From positions 868,001-932,000 of the forward strand of contig NW_026570226.1 of the NCBI RefSeq assembly GCF_019649055.1: a DNA stretch of 64,000 bases. The letters are read 5' to 3'. Origin of the DNA: Paramacrobiotus metropolitanus. Its lineage: Eukaryota; Tardigrada; Eutardigrada; Parachela; Macrobiotidae. Positions within the stretch are counted from its first letter, which is position 1, and each line of letters starts with the position of its first letter. Positions 1 through 11,767 of this stretch are shown piece by piece. The notes beneath the pieces are model-generated. The model was not told the DNA's origin. It saw only the letters and a program-made list of their open reading frames with translations, and did no database searches. The position numbers and the translations under genes are program-made.

Positions 1-323
1 CTTAACATTTCCACCTCCTGTTCGTATTCGCGATTAGTTTCATCCACCAATAACGAAATAACATTCATCGATTGCTCGTCAGGTTCTTGATTATGCAATA
101 ATGCAGCCAGTTTTCGCTCCAGTCTTGATCGAGGACTGTGTTCCACTGCTGAATCTCCGTTCTGATGATCAGATGGTACCACTGCATTCTGAGCGACCGT
201 TGGACGGAGCCCAGTCAACACTGGCGCTGATCGTGGACTTTGGTTATCGGAATTTCCATCTTGTCGTTTCCTTCGACGTTTTTCGTGGGCTCTTCTATCC
301 CGCGGTTGTGCCGTAGCAGACAT
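1..323 (-). CDS. 5' end of an unknown gene, cut by the window edge
   Basis: An open frame on the minus strand starts at an ATG (323-321) and stays open to base 1, about 107 codons. The first 20 residues are strongly basic (RRAHEKRRRKRQ), which could be a nuclear signal or an RNA-binding tail. A Ser/Pro/Gln-rich stretch follows. Near the window edge is an acidic, leucine-bearing segment (SLLVDETNREYEQEVEML) that looks like the start of a coiled coil. I do not recognise the family. Open reading over more than 300 bases and the amino-acid composition support coding; the start is the first ATG and could be wrong if another exon lies upstream. Confidence 0.5.
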   Translation of the reverse strand, partial: MSATAQPRDRRAHEKRRRKRQDGNSDNQSPRSAPVLTGLRPTVAQNAVVPSDHQNGDSAVEHSPRSRLERKLAALLHNQEPDEQSMNVISLLVDETNREYEQEVEML

Positions 324-705
324 TCTTTGCTGGCTAAGGCCGCTAAGCTAATTAATCACTGCGAAGTTCCAAACACTTCTGCTGACTCTTGAGCAATTAT
401 CAAGAAAGACGATCGCAGTTAAAACGTCTTGCATCTGCAATCATAACATTTCCACGATCGGAAGGGATCAGTTTGAGCTAGGCGGGAACACATATTTCCC
501 TCATCGCAGTGCTCTTACACTGAATTCTACAAACTGTAACAAACAAATAAAAAATCATTGGCATATCGAATTAACGATCCTGTAAAAAAGTAAAATACAC
601 GAAATAAACTAACTTTAACTAAGTAACAAGCCACGTGCAACACTTTACGTCATGGGTAGCTTGTGCGAGCGTCTTTTATCATTTCACAGTCAGCAATACA
701 ATTTC

Positions 706-1387
706 TACGAGGAGGGGGTAAATGAGCTGATCGAGCAGTAACAGAGCTCGTTAGACCGTGTGTGCACTAAAGCCACCAGAGAGCAGCCGTGCTATGCAGA
801 ACACCTGAAGCAGTCACTGAGCCCGATAGATTTTGTTTCCATAGACATGCTAAACTGAATCACTTCTGTTTTGCACATTCGGGAACGAAACCAAGCAAAT
901 AACATTCCAAAAGAATCAGAAAAAATTCACAAGATTTTTGATACTAAACTAGTAATGATCCATGGTGCAGGACACAAGTTATAGCCATTTGCGTTTCTCG
1001 TAGACATAGCATAGAATTCGAATCAACGGTTGGGTTCCACGCACAAACTCTATGCTGTGTCTACGAGAAACATAAATGGCCATAACTTGTGTCCTGCACC
1101 ATGAATCATAACTTAGTATACAAAATCTCGTGAATTTTTTCTGATTCTTTTGGAATGTTATTTGCTTGGTTTCGTTCCCGAATGTGCAAAACAGAAGTGA
1201 TTCAGTTTAGCATACAAGTCTATGGAAACAAAAATCTGTCGGGCTCAGTGACTGCTTCAGGTGTTCTGCGTGATAGCACGGGCTGCCGTCTCTTGGTGGC
1301 TGGCCGTGTTGCACAGGCACGGTCACAGATAACGAGCTCTGTTACCCCTTGCTCGGGTGCATCGAGCTCATTTACCCCCTCCTCGTA
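706..1387. repeat. Long inverted repeat (fold-back / MITE-like element)
   Basis: The left arm (about 706-1014) returns as its reverse complement in the right arm (about 1049-1387), around a unique spacer of about 34 bases. The arms match over most of their length. The outer ends share TACGAGGAGGGGGTAAATGAG, and the inner ends share TCTCGTAGACAYAGCATAGA. The left arm has lost short internal blocks, which explains its shorter length. The 96-127-codon ORFs in and beside the right arm are probably a by-product of repeat sequence. The structure fits a non-autonomous fold-back transposon or an inverted duplication. I could not define a target-site duplication. Confidence 0.85.
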
Positions 1388-2880
1388 CAATTCTAAAATT
1401 TCTGAAGCAGAAAACTTAAAACGGAAAAATTCTTGCGATTTGGCTACGCTCTCGGTACTCTGTATAACGGCTAAGTTCACGGCCGGCGCGCGGTGCGGTT
1501 CGTTAGGCAACTGGCGCGGCCTTAGCCGCCTTACATAAATCTGTCTTCCGATTTACATTTCGACTTAAACAAAATTTTAACATTTTAATATTAAATATTA
1601 ATTGATCTAGTATTAAAGCCTAAAGGTAATTGTCATATCGGTAGCACCAAAATTAAGTCCAGCGATTAAAAATTTTGTTTACTTCTATAGCTACAATTAA
1701 AGACGATTCAGAACATACTTTACCTAAGAATTAAATTCCTTCTCTCTGTTGGTTGTTGGCTTTTTCCTGTTATGGTTGGTCAGAGCCCTCATTTGAAGTT
1801 ATTTTTTTAATTTTCTTTACATTTTTATTTTTTACCGGCCGCATCCCACGGTCGAATTTATCTCCAGTTTTTGTCAAGTATTGCTCAAAAAAAGAGAAAC
1901 GGCTGATATCCGGAAAAATTTTTTCCTGATATCAGCATCTGCTAATAAATGCATTTGCTAGCTGACATAATTGTAAGTGCCGTTACTACCATAATTATTC
2001 AATATTACTAACTCGTAAATTTAGTGCCTTATGTATTTTATTTATATAGATATTATGAAGTGCTTATTAATTTTTAGTCCTTACCAGCTTCCGATCGATT
2101 CGCAAGTTAAAAAGAGCCAACTCGGCTCCAGCTGACCAAAACTGAAAAAGTAAACTGTAAAAAACTGACTGGAGCAAAACTCCACAACTGCCGTCGCAAG
2201 GTGGGATCCCGGGGTCCCGTTTTCTAATGAATTATTCTTGCATAAACGAAAGAATGTGCGGCATATAAACAAAGAAATTAAGTTCTGACTAGATAAAATT
2301 TTTATTGTTTTATTGGCCTTTCGGGTTTTTAGTGGTTTCCACCGAAGTTATTGATCATATTGTCTTTCCTACCTTGCGCAAGCGGTGTCAACTCTGTTCA
2401 TATCCCATCCACAGGTCCCACTGACTCAGTTTCAGTTGTCAGTTTTATAGCTGGAATGACTCATTCTGTGTCGCACAAAGCTGCTTCCGCAGCGCTTCGT
2501 TGTTGGGACTTCTACTCGCTCACGAGGATATCTCGTGCTTGCCAACATCGTGAAGTTGTCGTTTTGTGCTAATTGTATAACAGCTGGCGAATGTATTTTC
2601 GCTAACAATGAATCTAGCAGGGTTTTAATTTGCCTTTCGACTTCATACTTTTCTTTATGGATTCCATCGTTTAATACTAATAATAATATCTGATAATAAT
2701 TTTCTTGCAGAAACGTGCTTTTGTAATCCACAGAGTGGCATAGGACTGGGAAATTCCTGTAGTTTATGAACCGTTTGACTTGGACGAAAAGACTTTACCG
2801 TGTTTTGATCCGTTTTCGAACCTGTGTTTTCGTTGTTTGGGAAGTTGGGAACGATAGTACTCATCATAGTAGTATCGATC
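1388..2880. other. No recognised gene: upstream region of BNIP3
   Basis: This is AT-rich DNA with frequent stops in all frames. A minus-strand ORF of 99 codons (2432-2731) has no recognisable domain and no supporting splice context. The last few hundred bases should hold the promoter and 5' untranslated region of the BNIP3-type gene that starts at 2881. I see no definite TATA box or other element. Confidence 0.5.
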
Positions 2881-4668
2881 ATGGCCAATCAGAAGTCTCC
2901 CGAGCAAAATCCAGACATGAACAAAATGAAAGGTAACCAGTGTAAACTGCAAATACTGTTTTCACGATAATTAACTGATGTTTATTAAATTAGTAATTTG
3001 TTGCTTAAGGTTAAGAACTTAAGTCGTTGAGAACTTTACAGTATTGTTGAGCTGACCAGTGAGTCTTGATCTTTATTATAATGACACTACAATTATTACA
3101 TGTTTGTAGGTTAAGACTTAAGACTCAAGCAGTAGAATCGTATAGTTGATAAAATTAAATATGTATTTTACGGTTCCGTTGTCAAAAAGATGTTCTTGCC
3201 TGCCTGCAAAGTCACATGGTGACATTGTTGATTACTTAATTATAGATGTTTCGATACTGTAAAATGTATGTATGCTATTGACTATTCCGTAAAAGTACTG
3301 TACACTTAGGACGAGTACAGTAAATACAGTACGGATTTTGAAAAATATTTCAATATTTCTGGACGATTTCTTAATTGATTACGTTGATTCTTTTACACGG
3401 TTCATTTCTTTATGCGATAGATTTTGGTCCACAAATGACAAATAGGTGGACTGGTAAAAAAACCTTTATTGCATCGGTATCTTTTCAGAATCCGTGGACA
3501 CGTGGGAAGTGCTGCAGGTGCCTCTGCGTAACTGACCAGTGAACTTATGACTACAATGTTATAAAGCTTTTCTAAGTTTTCTTATTTGTTAACTTTTTTG
3601 TTAACACACCGTAGGTCCCATCTGCTTCGGGTCAGGAAAGTTTAGACGCAAGTAAACTGATGGCCGCATCGCAGTCTAACCTGACTCTAAAGCGGAAAAA
3701 CGAAGGCAGCATGGAACGTTTGCTGATGGACGCGCAAAGAGAATCTCTTCAAAGCTCCGCTCGACAAAGTTTACGACAAAGTAAACGCAGCAGGTATGGA
3801 CCGTTAATCGCGCGAACAAATGATTAATCTTGCCACCGATTTATTTGAGTTATGATCAGTGGGCGACTTTCTGTTTTATTTAGTTCGAATAATCAGTGAT
3901 GGTCTCTGTGAATCCTCATGATTCAAACTGATTATCGTAAATTGATTGATTTGGTAAGCCGACATTTAATAATTTCTACCTTTTCAGCCCTGTTTTTCCG
4001 GATTCGCCAGCCGAAAGTGGAGATTACTTTCTGGGTTATGACGAATTTAACCGACAAATCCTTCTCAGTCCTTCCGCTGCCGATGGTTCAACCGATTGGT
4101 TTTGGGACTGGAATTATGCCGCACCAACTTCAGTCCACTTGTAAGTGATCAGCGGGTTGTGCGGGTCTGGAATGCTTGAGACCTTTTCGCATCTTGTTTT
4201 TGTAATTTACAGAAAAGCGAAATATCATATGTCCAGAAGTCCGAAAAAGATCTGCGGTGCCAAACGAAAATTCCTGGGATTGCTCCTTCTTACGAATTTC
4301 CTGGCGTTGATCTTAGGTGCTGGTTTGGGGTGAGTTCTTCATGCAGAGTTCGAATTTTAAACTTGCAAGTGTGCTGACATTCAAATGCTGGTTGTAAAAG
4401 GTTCGGTCATCATTACCCGGTAAATGCCGCCGCCCTGTAGTTTTCCGCCTTACATCCGGCTTATCTGAAATCGCATTTTGAACTTCATTTTTTTAGAAGT
4501 TCGTTGTAAGACAGTGCTACCCGGTGTATATGGCACAGACCGTACAGTACGTCTTTTTATTGCTACAGATTCTACCTGGGAAGGAAGATCTTAGCTGGAG
4601 AGGAGCCAAATCTGAACGAGTGGGATATCATATCCCATGTGGAAAGTAGGCTATACAAATACGACTGA
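2881..4668 (+). CDS. BNIP3: BNIP3-type mitophagy receptor / BH3-like protein
   Basis: Six exons: 2881-2932, 3489-3517, 3615-3793, 3988-4140, 4213-4329 and 4569-4668. Phases close exactly to a 209-residue protein. The BNIP3/NIX family sits in the outer mitochondrial membrane, binds ATG8/LC3 and promotes mitophagy or cell death. Visible family marks are a WxxL LC3-interacting motif after acidic residues (VDTWEVLQ, about 20-27), the conserved block MERLLMDAQRESLQSSAR in exon 3, a WFWDW segment matching the BH3-like region, and a C-terminal membrane span (about 158-181, LALILGAGLGFYLGRK) with the GxxxG-type dimer surface of BNIP3. Asn stands where vertebrate BNIP3 has the membrane His. A charged tail of about 28 residues follows. 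The exon-2 donor (CAG|GTGCCT) is weak, but it restores the frame and the LIR motif. Confidence 0.9.
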
Positions 4669-5206
4669 TCTCTCAGCACGAAACAATTCGAAATTGTGTT
4701 TAATCTTTTGTTCGTCATCCTTTGTATGATGCGCGCGCCGCGAATACTTGAAAAGGTTTTATCATTGCCAGGCCCATCGCTAATTAGATCACAAATCAGT
4801 TTCCTTGTTACGCTAGTCCAGAGTATAAAATGATGTGCTTCGTCATCTGCTTTTTTTATCTATTCAGAACTTTTGTTATGGGCACTGCACGATAATTGTA
4901 AGATAACTTCCTTTTGCACTCCTGTTATTCTTTTGAACTTGTGACATTTTTAACTTTTTGCTTATAGCTGTTTACTTAACTTTGTTTCTGGCTTTGTCCG
5001 TAGCAAGAAATAATGTGGTCTGTTTCAGTGCTTGTAAGTTGTAATTAATGGAAAAAGCATATGAAAATGTCCTGTATTGTTGTTCCTTTCGTTTTAAAGT
5101 TATCGGAGTCATTTTCTGAAAGTACTGTACTTTCAGACTTTCATTACCTACCCTAATACCTACGAGTAATAACTGTCAGTTAGTGAACAGTGGATGATGA
5201 TAAAGT

Positions 5207-5212
5207 AATAAA
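5207..5212 (+). terminator. Candidate polyadenylation signal of BNIP3
   Basis: AATAAA lies about 540 bases past the BNIP3 stop codon, on the same strand, in AT-rich sequence. Position is the only evidence; no cleavage site can be seen. Confidence 0.35.
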
Positions 5213-5382
5213 TATTTTTTCACTGCAAGGATGTTTTATCAGACACCATGAAAATGTTCAAACCAACATAAGCGAAAACAACTGACGATTAAGATGATTT
5301 TACGACATTCGAGAACCTAGCAAATACAGAGACCGACAGAAAAACTACAAACAAGCAGCCAGAATCCACAGGTGCCACACCA

Positions 5383-5746
5383 ACGAGCTCGCTGGTTAAG
5401 GGCCAAACGCAGAGCGTTGTAAGGGCAAGCCCCCAGATTGCTTCGGGCGTAACAACAGAAAAATCCGACCGCAAACATCCGCGCTTCCTCCATCCGTATC
5501 CAGAGCCTGGGAGATCCACGTTCGTTCCACGATACCCCAACGACATGAACAATGAAATGAAACGATCCAACGCGCAGTGAGAGTTCCAGAAGTCAACAAG
5601 GCTCCACAGCACAGATCCACGTTCTTCGGGCGCATTTACCATAAAAGCAGGATTTAGGGGTTTACCGATTGCCGCGCTGACGAGATCACTGGTTAAAAGG
5701 GTCAAACGCGAAGCGTTATAAGGGCAAGCCCCCAGATCACTCGAAG
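5383..5746. repeat. Pair of diverged direct repeats, about 65 bp
   Basis: Two copies, about 5383-5449 and 5680-5746, share a block ending in AAGGGCAAGCCCCCAGAT, preceded by CTGGTTAA and (G)CAAACGC. The patch is clearly GC-richer than its surroundings. Both copies read in the same direction. It could be the remnant of a mobile or tandemly duplicated element; no coding match is recognised. Confidence 0.6.
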
Positions 5747-7431
5747 CACAACATTCAGACGCCCCAGAATGTCCCCCCTCACAGCGCATGCAGTCGCTCC
5801 CGCAGCACAGGCTCCAGCGTCCTGACGACTCCATTAGATAGGCAAGAATGGGTTCCGACGTATGACTCGAGCAGTATGAAGGTAAGTAAGGAATAATGAG
5901 AGGAATAAAAGTCACGAAAAGATGCTGCGAGAACCGAAGGCAGTTCGTACACTGGAGAGTGGAGAGTGTATCTGTAGTTCCTATGAACAACTTGTCCCTG
6001 CCAATCTGGTTCGAACCAGAAATGGCAGGGCTCACTATTTATCCACAAAAATTCCCAAGAAGAAATCGAAAAACACAAAAGGGTTACTCTAGACGAAGTT
6101 GTCTAGAGAAGACTTTAAAAGAACTCCTTATGGCGACCCGGATGCTCAACTGTGCCGGCGGACTTATGCAATAAAAATAAAAAATATTTATAGATCGGAA
6201 GTGGGTAGTACCATAGAGGAATAAACAATAAACATACGCCGCGAGTGCAGCTAAAACTGCACTCACGCCGCTTCCCTTTGCACACTGCACAGCTACAGTG
6301 GTAGTACTGTCAACATACAATGGAAAAGTTGAAAAACGAAAACTGATGTATCGATTGAAATGCCTTCACTGCAGCAGCAGCACTAATAATATAGATATTT
6401 TGTTGCGGATATCTTTTGGTTCGTTTCTACATTCTAGTCACTTTTAGAATTTAGAAAGCTGCTAAAAGTACAGTACTACGAAATTCATGTACAACATAAG
6501 TATAAATTTTGTTTAATTTTGGTACGAGTATGTCCTCAGTTGGTGCGGCTAACATGTGATACCCGTCCTTATTATAAGTTTAAAATTTGAATGTGACGCT
6601 ACGGATTTGAAAGTTAAAATCTGTGTTTTACATTATTTCCTTGGCAAGTTTTCAGTTGAACACTGACCAGTGAGTCACTAGTGTACAACTGAAAGCTGTG
6701 GTCGCAGCCTCGCAGGTGACTACAAAGTATGTACAAAGACATTTTCGTTTTAATTCGTATTAACTTCGTTTTTTAAGTCGTTTTACCGCCTTTTACGTCG
6801 AAACTCGAACGGTTTACTGTACCTCCATATGAGCGTTTCTCCATTGATGTCCATTCAGACTTCTGAGTCAACCCGGCAGCCGCGATCGCACGGCAGTTGC
6901 TTTGTTGAACCGAGGCGAAACGCTCCGAACGACTGTCCACGATAAGACATGTATGAGTCATGCCCAGAACTAAAAAGGAAATCGTGCTTTGATTGCCAAA
7001 AATTGTGCTCATGCCGTCATCCGCAAATTTTAGAATGATAACCTATTTTTGATCTGCGTTAATTCTAGCTTGAGATTCGAATTGCATCAATACTTGAACG
7101 AGGAGTAATTATTTTCCATTGAAAGATAGTTCAATCAACTGTCATTCATATGAATATTCGTATCGTCTGACGTGTTTTGTCTTGGATTTTTATATCCTCA
7201 CCAGAGTCCGTACTAAGGGGGACGAATCTGGGATGCGAGTCCTGAGAATACAGTGATGTCGAATGCCACATTTTCCTGAGATCACTGGTTTTTTCCGGAG
7301 CGTGATTTATACATTTTCTTCATGCAGTACAAATACAGGAGAGAGGTGCGGTGACGCCGTCACCGTGACGGCTCATGTAGCTGACAAATTAGTAATACCG
7401 TGTGCTGTTAATAAACGGAGTTATTTTGAAG

Positions 7432-8907
7432 GCCACCGCCGAGTGCAGATAGCGCCACAACGTCCCCTAAACGGACCTCACTCACCCTGCCTATACATTC
7501 CAATGCCGCGGGCAACAGTGTGATCTCTCCGACCCTGGAAGCCTTCACTCCGTCTCCCATTGATACATCGCACATGGTCCTGCCTGACTGCGTGATCGGT
7601 TTGCGGGATGTTCTCGCGGAAAACTTACACGAAGTCTGGTCGCTCAATAAGATTCAGGCTGGATGGGCCTACGCACTGGAACGCGATGATCTCCACAAGA
7701 AGCACCCGTGCTTGACCACGTACCAGTTGCTGTCCGACACGGAGAAGGAATATGATATTACTCTCACAATGGAAACACTAAAGTAAGTTCTGATTTAATA
7801 CGGCTCACAGTGTGAATTAAAAATTTTAACAATCCGTTAGCGATTATTGACTACCGTGTACTAAGGTCATTATCGAATATTCGATTCACATTGAAAAAGC
7901 TCGAATGGATCAGGTTACTTATAATTTGCATTGCTGTCGCTGTGGTTTCTCAGTTTTAATTTTATTCTAAAGAATCTAAACAACCAATGGTGCGCTAAAA
8001 TCAGTGAAATTATATCACAAAACTAATAATTACAAAAGGTACAAAACCAACAGGAATTTTAATTTTTGTCGCTTCTCGGATTCCGCTCCTGTCTATTCTG
8101 TTTTATTGAGAATTCTGCACTGTGTTAGAGCGTTGACGGCTTTGGGATACCAGTTCTCGGACCAAATTGCAGCTGAGAAACGACCAAACGTAATGGAAGT
8201 GCCGGAAGAGTACCGCCAGACCAATGGTTACAAACCGCTTCCTTTTGATCTTTCGCGCTGCCACCTGGATGCCGACGTGGAAAATTTGGTGGAAACGCTT
8301 GCAGCCAACCTCCACGAAATTTGGGCTAAAAATCGAATTCAGCAGGGCTGGCAGTATGGTAATAGTGAGGATAACCAATGTAAACGCAGTCCACATCTGG
8401 TACCGTACGATAAAATTGACTGGACAATAAAGAAAGCCAACAGGTAACAACCCTCACAGGATAGTCACTGTATTTTGTAGAATTCTGTTAGTATCACATT
8501 CATCCCATAGTGGTACAATGGGATACAATTTGGCGCATTAATTTTGTAAACTGATGTTGAGGCTATTTTTAGTTGTGAAATGTACAAACTTTACAATAAA
8601 AGTTGTAGTAAATAGCTATGCTTCCCAAAATACCGTCGATGCGGTGCCGTAAGAATAACGTAAGTAGTTTTTATCCGAATAAGAAAATGCTAATACGTGT
8701 TTTTGCACTTTCGCATCTAGAGATGCTGTCCAGAATATCGTAAAAAGCTTGATTGCACTGGGATGTAATCTGCACTCACCAAAGCTGAAATCCTCTAGCC
8801 GGTCGGAAAATTCTTCCCGCACAAGAGTCATGGATGCATCAAAAACAAATAGCAACGTGTCCTTGAGTGAAAGTGTCTCACAGAGTCCGAAAAGCTCTGT
8901 TACGTGA
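7432..8907 (+). CDS. Stand-alone tandem RyR-repeat protein (5' end unresolved)
   Basis: Three phase-consistent exons: about 7432-7782, 8129-8443 and 8721-8907 (stop TGA 8905-8907), at least 283 residues. Exon 1 holds one complete RyR repeat, the ryanodine-receptor module, with FTPSPIDTS, LAENLHEVWSLNKIQAGW and RDDLHKKHPCL. Exon 2 holds a second (LAANLHEIWAKNRIQQGW, PHLVPYDKI). The linker matches the linker between repeats 1 and 2 of animal ryanodine receptors, and exon 3 begins like the segment after repeat 2 (NRDAVQNIVKSLIALGC). The frame then leaves the family, becomes Ser-rich and stops. No channel, MIR, RIH or SPRY domain is visible nearby, so this is not a full receptor. The start codon and first exon(s) are not identified. 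It may be a separate gene or a relic duplicated from a receptor locus. Confidence 0.75.
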
Positions 8908-9790
8908 TACAAAAGATTTATGTGGAATCTTTAGCGCTGGTAAAGCGTTTTTTTTTGTTATTTATTCAGCTGTTTTGCAGTGCTTTGTACGGCGATCTCC
9001 CGTTGTAGATTATAATATTCTGACTTGGTTCTTCCTGTTGTATTTCTATTACGATATTGTATCGTTGTTGTTGTTTACCATCTCGAAACTTGTGTATTTA
9101 AATTCTGCAAAGTTGTTCCGATACTCTTGAAGTGTTATTGTGCTCGCCTCTTCGGGTATGGTGTAATACATTCGACAAATTTGTACGAGTGTAGTGTGTC
9201 CCTGACAATGAGCGTAAACGCCCAAACATTCATAAGATTCGAGCACCCATTTTTTTCTATGACTGTTAGGGTGGACCGTACCCGGGAGGAGGTATCAGCA
9301 TCTACTGATTGATTGCCGTAATTATATAAGTTTTAATCGTGCTTAGATGGTGTGCTTGATAAGTCTGAGGTATACGGTCAACACAAGATAATTGAATTAT
9401 GTAAATCTAAGGTACGGTGGCTTCCCACGAAGACGATTAAGTAATTTTATAATTCTTTAATTTTTTGTAAGCTGCATAGAATTATTACTGGTTTGATTCT
9501 CTTTTTCAGTAGCGTTTTCCAGTTTTCAGCCGGCAGTCTCAGTAGCTGGAAAACGATGCAAAAGAGTTGCATTCATACGATCTGGGAGTTCACAGAAGCT
9601 GAGCACAGAAAGCCGTTTTTTTACTGTTGATATCAACCGTGGTTCATTCAGTGTAATTCTATGACGCTATGATTTAACTACGTACGTGTAATTGTCTTGT
9701 GTCTGTATACGTATCCAACAAGTATTTTGCAAGCTCGCCTTGTACATATTGAGAAATAAAACTTTAAAGTATTTTGCTACAAAGCTGACA

Positions 9791-9865
9791 TTTCGCCTTA
9801 CGAGCCCGCCAATTAATGGATGGTTCTGGGATTAATTTGGTGTTTGCGCCAGATATGGCTCCTGG
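9791..9865 (+). repeat. Direct repeat copy 1 (75 bp)
   Basis: Matches 10782-10856 at about 69 of 75 positions by eye. A flanking piece (GCTGAGCACAGAAAGCCG at 9598) also occurs directly in front of copy 2. In copy 1 the two pieces are separated by about 170 extra bases, so one copy carries an insertion or the other a deletion. Confidence 0.8.
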
Positions 9866-10781
9866 CTCCAAAACTTAACATGTCCTATATAAGTAAGTTT
9901 ACCAGTAAATTCGTTTAATTCATATCTTTTCTGAGATATCTTGTTAATTTGTTTTTGTAAATCCATCATTTTGAAAGAAATTGTTTAAATCATTAAGACC
10001 TTTGAAATCGCTGTTACCAGGAAACAGTTACACAGACAGTAGAGTGTCTGTGCGAAAGGTAAGGACTGGTACAGACGTATGTATGTATTGTATACTCACT
10101 ATACTGTATACTGATAGTGAGTTACCAACCATAAGGTGCATCGGAATAAATCCGTTATACTACGGTAGTGACCTTTAACAAAATTTTCTTGTGAAGTGGT
10201 TGGTCTCCTTCCTGGACGAGGAACGAATCTAAGGAGCCTATAACTTCTTAACCAATAACCACAATGTACACACGGTATACTTTAATAATGGAACTATTTT
10301 GAATACGACTGCGAAATAGTGCCTAACAGAACCATACCTAACGATAAGGAAAATGCACGTTGAAGAATAATTTTATTACTAATTTCACTGCTTAATATTT
10401 TCTAATTTTTCTTGTGCTTAACCGATTAGCAAAGTGCGCATCATCCAGTACCAGATTCTATTCCCACCCTCATCAGCAGTGAGTTTGTCCTCGTACTGTT
10501 GCATGAGCTGTAAAAAAAGTGAAACAACTGGTACTACCTGCTACCAAAACCATGGTAAAACCTAAACCATAAGTGCTACGATCCGCACTCGTGCCATAGC
10601 AAACGACCATTTCTGCAATAATGAACGCTTTCTTTGACCATGCTGAAATTCGGCTTTCAGACAAGACTGATGAGACAATTCAACCAATTAAGACAATTGC
10701 CAGCATCGTTCATCAGCGTGCGACGAAAGTTTAATAATTGCAGCATTTAATGAGAAAGTAGCTGAGTACAGAAAGCCGTTT

Positions 10782-10856
10782 TTTCGCCTTACGAGCCCGG
10801 CAATTAATGGATGATTGTGGGATTAATTTGGTGTCTGTACCAGATATGGCTCCTGG
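10782..10856 (+). repeat. Direct repeat copy 2 (75 bp)
   Basis: Partner of 9791-9865. Here the flanking piece GCTGAGTACAGAAAGCCG (from 10761) is contiguous with the repeat, so this copy shows the undivided arrangement. Confidence 0.8.
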
Positions 10857-11378
10857 TACGGAATCGTGTACTACTCGTACCTCTTTTCCAGAACAACCCA
10901 AAAGAGACAAAAAGGTCACAGCTGAATGGCGTCATCAGCATAACCAAATCGAATGCAAACGACGGTATTGTCAAAAATCATTCAGTACTCACAGTGGAAT
11001 AATCATCATTCTTTATACTTGTATGTGTAGATAGATAATGATCATGATTCGTTGCATTCTTAGTTTCTTACTTCATAATCGTACAGATTCGCTGCATTGC
11101 TGCAATCAAAGTACTTGCAGGAAACAACTTGCCAACATAATAAAACAATTAGCCGGTTTGCTGCCTCTTGGCCATCTGCGGAAAAAAGACAAAACCAGGT
11201 ACCCAGTAGGGAAGCTTTTTCTACAACAGGATATTTGAAAATTATCACTCCATGCCCCATGGTACATAAGGAATAAACTTCCGTATTCGCGTTCGTAACA
11301 AGAACATACGAATATGATCTACAGTAGATCTGTGACTTATGAGTACTCGTGTTGTTAACGTGAGCGCCGGTAATGCTC

Positions 11379-11760
11379 ATGGCTGATTGGTAACAACGGG
11401 ACGTGCTGGTGCGGTTACAGCATTTTGGAGGAAGTGGTGCATTACCTCCGAGTGGTATACGAGAATGTTGCTAATGTCGATCAACTGGAGCGCGCTTTTA
11501 TTGCCCAGGAAAAAGCTACCCGAGACACATCACAATCTGCGGACTGTGCGTTGAGTTTTTTGGAAACAGCAGAGTTATCGCTGCCTACCTGTCCTCTGGA
11601 GAAACTATCATCGCGAGACGAAATACAGTGGTGTACAGTGGAAGAACTATGCAATTTCACCAGTGAACAATCTGCGCCGCTGATTACAATACCCAACAAT
11701 ATTTCAGCTGATGCCAATCAGCCACCACCAGCACCAATGCATTACGAATGTCAGCAGTAA
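11379..11760 (+). CDS. Small unknown protein, last (possibly only large) exon
   Basis: The frame 11421-11760 is open for 113 codons to TAA and is followed at once by an AATAAA, so it is a credible 3' exon. The protein is acidic, Cys-containing and partly helical (VVHYLRVVYENVANVDQLER), with a Pro-rich end (NQPPPAPMHYECQQ). The simplest start is ATG at 11379, giving MADC after removal of a 31-base GT-AG intron (11390-11420). That is very short, so the true 5' exon may lie further upstream. I do not recognise the family. Confidence 0.5.
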
Positions 11761-11767
11761 TTTATTT

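Larger units (their letters stand above)
4669..7431. other. Intergenic region with a GC-richer repeat patch
   Basis: No gene is recognised between BNIP3 and the RyR-repeat gene. A 248-codon minus-strand ORF (5289-6035) lies over the GC-richer repeat patch at 5383-5746 and has no recognisable domain, so I do not call it. A small hairpin (GAGTGCAG, 6-base loop, CTGCACTC) lies near 6244-6265. The 5' exon(s) of the RyR-repeat gene may lie in the last kilobase; a polypyrimidine tract and AG end at 7326, but the joining frame is not resolved. Confidence 0.4.
8908..11378. other. Intergenic region with a dispersed repeat
   Basis: Apart from the two repeat copies listed separately (9791-9865 and 10782-10856), I see only AT-rich sequence and short chance ORFs. 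An AATAAA at 9755-9760 could end the RyR-repeat transcript. Confidence 0.4.

Noticed and set aside
1155-1538. 127- and 96-codon ORFs on opposite strands
   Set aside because: Both lie mostly in the right arm of the long inverted repeat. The corresponding left arm does not keep the frame.
2432-2888. Minus-strand ORFs before BNIP3
   Set aside because: They end around the BNIP3 first exon and have no splice support or family similarity. The + strand reading of the same bases gives the BNIP3 start.
5289-6035. 248-codon minus-strand ORF
   Set aside because: It spans diverged direct repeats in a GC-richer patch, has no recognisable domain, and its composition (Cys/Leu/Ser-rich, low Lys) looks like antisense or repeat sequence.
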